64,000 bases of DNA from JAAELZ01 sp965237485 (lineage in GTDB: Bacteria > Pseudomonadota > Gammaproteobacteria > Arenicellales > Poriferihabitantaceae). Position numbers and translations under genes: made by a program. The stretch lies in the NCBI GenBank assembly GCA_965237485.1, contig CBDEFQ010000009.1, positions 1,116,001 to 1,180,000 of the forward strand, written 5' to 3'. The notes beneath the pieces are model-generated. The model ran no database searches. It saw only the letters and a program-made list of their open reading frames with translations, and was not told the origin of the DNA. Positions 61,815 through 64,000 of the stretch are shown one piece after another. Each line of letters opens with the position of its first letter. The stretch's first letter is position 1.

Positions 61815-62693
61815 ATGCAGCATCAAGTGAATAATCGAGACGGAATATTGCTGATGGTCGCCGCGATGGCGGGTTTTACCATGGAAGACTTATTCATAAA
61901 GCAACTTTCAAGCACTATTTCGATAGGCCAGATATTAATTACATTGGGTGTTTGCAGCTCGGTGTTTTTTGCACTCATGGCGGTTTGGAAGGGGCACAGC
62001 TTATTAGCAGGTTCAGCTTGGACTAGAGCAACCATTACCAGAATGTTTGCAGAATCTATCGCTGCCGTTTCATTCGTAACAGCCCTATCACTTGTGCCAA
62101 TTTCTACTGTAGCAGCGGTATTTCAAGTTACTCCATTGGCGATAACCATGGGCACTGCATTGTTTTTGAATGAAACGGTTGGGTGGCGCCGGTGGGTTGC
62201 TATCTTTGTAGGGTTCATCGGCGTTTTGCTTATTATTAAGCCTGGGTTTAGTAGTTTTGATCCATCGGTACTTTGGGTGTTGATATCCGTTCTAGGTGTG
62301 GCTCTAAGAGATTTAGTTACGCGCACAATTCCCTCTAATGTGGCATCGTCAATTATATCCTTTCAAGCATTTTCATCTCTGATTGTTGCAGGCGCGATTG
62401 CGCTTTTTATAACCTCTGAGAGTTTTGCGCCGGTCGCTAAAACGGAAATAACCTTTTTCGGTTGCGCGATTGTTTTCAGCATTACTGGCTATTACGCTAT
62501 TGTTTCAGCCATGCGGGTTGGGGATGCATCGATAGTGGCCCCGTTTCGATATACGCGATTATTATTTTCATTGTTGGTCGGAATCATAGTGTTTGACGAG
62601 ACCATTGATGGTTTAACCTTACTCGGTTCATTCATTATCATCGCAACGGGACTATATACCTTTATACGGGAGCAGCGGCTTTCGCAAGGGTAG
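61815..62693 (+). CDS. EamA/DMT-family transporter
   Basis: 292 residues, ten membrane helices in two EamA halves (MVAAMAGFTMEDLFIKQLS; AAVFQVTPLAITMGTALFLN; ASIVAPFRYTRLLFSLLVGI). Small-molecule exporter or permease; substrate unknown. Confidence 0.87.
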   Translation: MQHQVNNRDGILLMVAAMAGFTMEDLFIKQLSSTISIGQILITLGVCSSVFFALMAVWKGHSLLAGSAWTRATITRMFAESIAAVSFVTALSLVPISTVAAVFQVTPLAITMGTALFLNETVGWRRWVAIFVGFIGVLLIIKPGFSSFDPSVLWVLISVLGVALRDLVTRTIPSNVASSIISFQAFSSLIVAGAIALFITSESFAPVAKTEITFFGCAIVFSITGYYAIVSAMRVGDASIVAPFRYTRLLFSLLVGIIVFDETIDGLTLLGSFIIIATGLYTFIREQRLSQG

Positions 62694-62943
62694 CCAGACA
62701 AGTCAATTAATTTGGAGCGTGCTCAATTGGCTACGCTCAACCTCTTAAAATTACTAGCCTTTACTGGAATGAAATAGCATAGGGCAAGGTGAACCGTTTT
62801 AAGGTTCACTTTATCCTTCACTCGGCAGCCAACATGAGGCCGCTGTTACGCCAACTAACATAGATTACAGTGCCGGTCCTTCTTCAATGTCTTTGCGTAA
62901 TCCTGCTATAAACGCTTTTGCGGGCGCTACAAAATAACTGGCT
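62694..62943. other. Intergenic with a bidirectional terminator and a coding vestige
   Basis: GTGAACC-gttttaa-GGTTCAC (62789-62809) serves the two converging genes. On the minus strand a 3'-end-like frame without a start (62865-62947; FVAPAKAFIAGLRKDIEEGP) may be the remains of a lost gene. Confidence 0.4.
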
Positions 62944-63330
62944 TTAGTCTAAGTCTTCAATCAAGTTTCTAAGATAGGCAATGCGCGTATTAGTTTCCTC
63001 TTTTAAATGAGCTATTTCATCGAGGATAATTTTTTTACTTTCGCTACGCGAATGCTTACTTTTAACGATACCGGATAGTTCTCCTATCACCTTATTCAAA
63101 AATGGTGAAATTTCGTGCACCGTTTCAGTTCGGTTACGGCCACCATCGGCTACTATCATTTTTTCCGCGCGACCAAATTGGTATTTTCTACTAACAGGAA
63201 GTAACGAACCCTTTGCTCGTTTGTACACGATACGCAGAGTATCGATATTATTAATATTCTGTAGGGAGTACCTAGAAATTTGGGTGGGATTGCTTATCCC
63301 CATTTGCGATAGTGCTGGATAGTCGGCCAT
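62944..63330 (-). CDS. DUF3461 family protein (YaeH-like)
   Basis: 128 residues: YPALSQMGISNPTQISRYSL near the start, the ISPFLNKVIGEL core and a C-terminal coiled coil (LDEIAHLKEETNTRIAYL). Cytoplasmic, function unknown, conserved in gammaproteobacteria. Confidence 0.82.
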   Translation of the reverse strand: MADYPALSQMGISNPTQISRYSLQNINNIDTLRIVYKRAKGSLLPVSRKYQFGRAEKMIVADGGRNRTETVHEISPFLNKVIGELSGIVKSKHSRSESKKIILDEIAHLKEETNTRIAYLRNLIEDLD

Positions 63331-63537
63331 ATTTATTATCTCTTTGAAGCTAGTGAGGCGATACTATAGATGAAGCAGTTGTTACACACAACCTCAATAG
63401 ATTGCGGTAGCGGATTTCAGCACGCTGTATTTATAATTAATTATTGTTTACGCCAATTAACGGATGCTAAACGTTCCAAGTCGATTACAATTCAGCTTTG
63501 GCGCGATGATCTAAGCTATTTCGGTACGAAGTACCCA

Positions 63538-64000
63538 CTACCACGTCACTTGCACTTCAATTATTGCTCTAGGGCTGGCTTTGGATACAGTAAAACATAC
63601 ATCTCGGATGACTGTGCTTTCACCCTTAGCAGGAATTTGGTCAAACCGATTTAGCAATAATCCCGCCAAGGAGGCGTAACTTGTGCTGGGTAACTTGAGG
63701 CTTAACGCATCACTTAGTTGTTCTGGTGTGATATGGGCGTTCACTAAATAATTGCGCGCACCTAGTTGTTGAATCATGCTCAGTGCGCTGGGATCTTTAT
63801 CGTGCTCGTCTTCGATATCGGCTACCACTTCTTCCATAATATCTTCTACCGAAATTAAGCCGATTGCCATGTTGTCGGCATTCAACACTACAGCCACTTG
63901 CGCTTTTAGTTGACGTAGGTCACTGAATAATTCGGCAACGCTTTGGTCACTAGAAGTTGTATGGATAGTTTGCAAAAATGTTTTGGCGGGTGTGTTCGGA
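63538..64000 (-). CDS. CNNM/CorC-type hemolysin-family protein, C-terminal part
   Basis: The frame stays open through the window edge, so the start is outside. Visible are the second half of a CBS pair (QAQVAVVL-like strand, MAIGLISVEDIMEEVVADIEDEHD) and a CorC/HlyC domain (YLVNAHITPEQLSDAL ... YASLAGLLLNRFDQIPAKGE). Such proteins are membrane-bound Mg/Co-related transporters; the membrane domain would lie to the right. Confidence 0.85.
   Translation of the reverse strand, partial: PNTPAKTFLQTIHTTSSDQSVAELFSDLRQLKAQVAVVLNADNMAIGLISVEDIMEEVVADIEDEHDKDPSALSMIQQLGARNYLVNAHITPEQLSDALSLKLPSTSYASLAGLLLNRFDQIPAKGESTVIRDVCFTVSKASPRAIIEVQVTW

Noticed and set aside
63370..63654. 94-codon + frame (MKQLLHTTSIDCGSG)
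   Set aside because: Its 3' half is antisense to the CorC-type gene and there is no family; treated as a shadow.

Overview
The window looks like a gammaproteobacterial chromosome, probably aquatic or marine (inference). The right side has hemA-prfA-prmC, rpiA divergent from coaC-coaB-dut, a DUF3461 gene, a FadL-type porin and a CNNM/CorC-type gene. Roughly the first 42.2 kb is the right part of an integrative and conjugative element (ICE); its left end lies outside the window.

Layout. (1) 1-4760: ICE maintenance genes. These are topoisomerase III (partial), an STY4534-type protein and several very small genes, preceded by a family of structured leaders. A 189-bp leader occurs twice, its 3' module occurs three times, and a chain of hairpins follows at 4341-4700. 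(2) 4812-23681: a nearly complete mating apparatus of the PFGI-1/SPI-7 type, mostly with overlapping or abutting genes: PilL-N, a thioredoxin-fold protein, a lytic transglycosylase, the TraD coupling protein, RAQPRD, pilin-like and VirB8/TraK/TraB-like proteins, a lipoprotein, a VirB4/TraC ATPase, and TraU-, TraH- and TraG-like proteins. (3) 24015-38242: a cargo module. Two FimV-like periplasmic proteins precede a 1922-residue surface protein (DUF4347, lectin-like and cadherin-like domains, five identical 171-residue repeats). An export set follows (TolC-like lipoprotein, two HlyD-type adaptors, an M50 metallopeptidase fused to an adaptor-like region) and then a Na/Pi-symporter-like protein. 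No ABC ATPase is present. (4) 38417-42217: small membrane genes, a resolvase remnant, a three-hairpin cluster that may be oriT, a MobH relaxase and a tyrosine integrase. (5) 42694-42738: the 3' half of a tRNA-Lys(TTT) gene, cut at the anticodon loop.

(6) 42739-51347 is a graveyard of insertions: an IS256 fragment, an internally deleted IS3, and a truncated phosphoethanolamine transferase interrupted by a 2.7-kb IS1595-family transposon that carries a methyltransferase and a frameshifted endonuclease. An IS4 element, a cut glycosyltransferase, a frameshifted Sel1-repeat gene and two copies of a GGGGTC-T-GACCCC palindrome follow. (7) 51348-64000 is ordinary chromosome, with a 24-bp x 4 repeat before the porin gene and a 270-bp MITE-like inverted-repeat element at 61013-61282.

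The most interesting material is the ICE leader-RNA family with a recurring anti-Shine-Dalgarno module, the ATPase-less export locus with its giant adhesin, and the IS1595 transposon whose transposase is translationally coupled to a restriction-modification pair. All assignments come from reading the sequence and from recalled family features; no database search was run.
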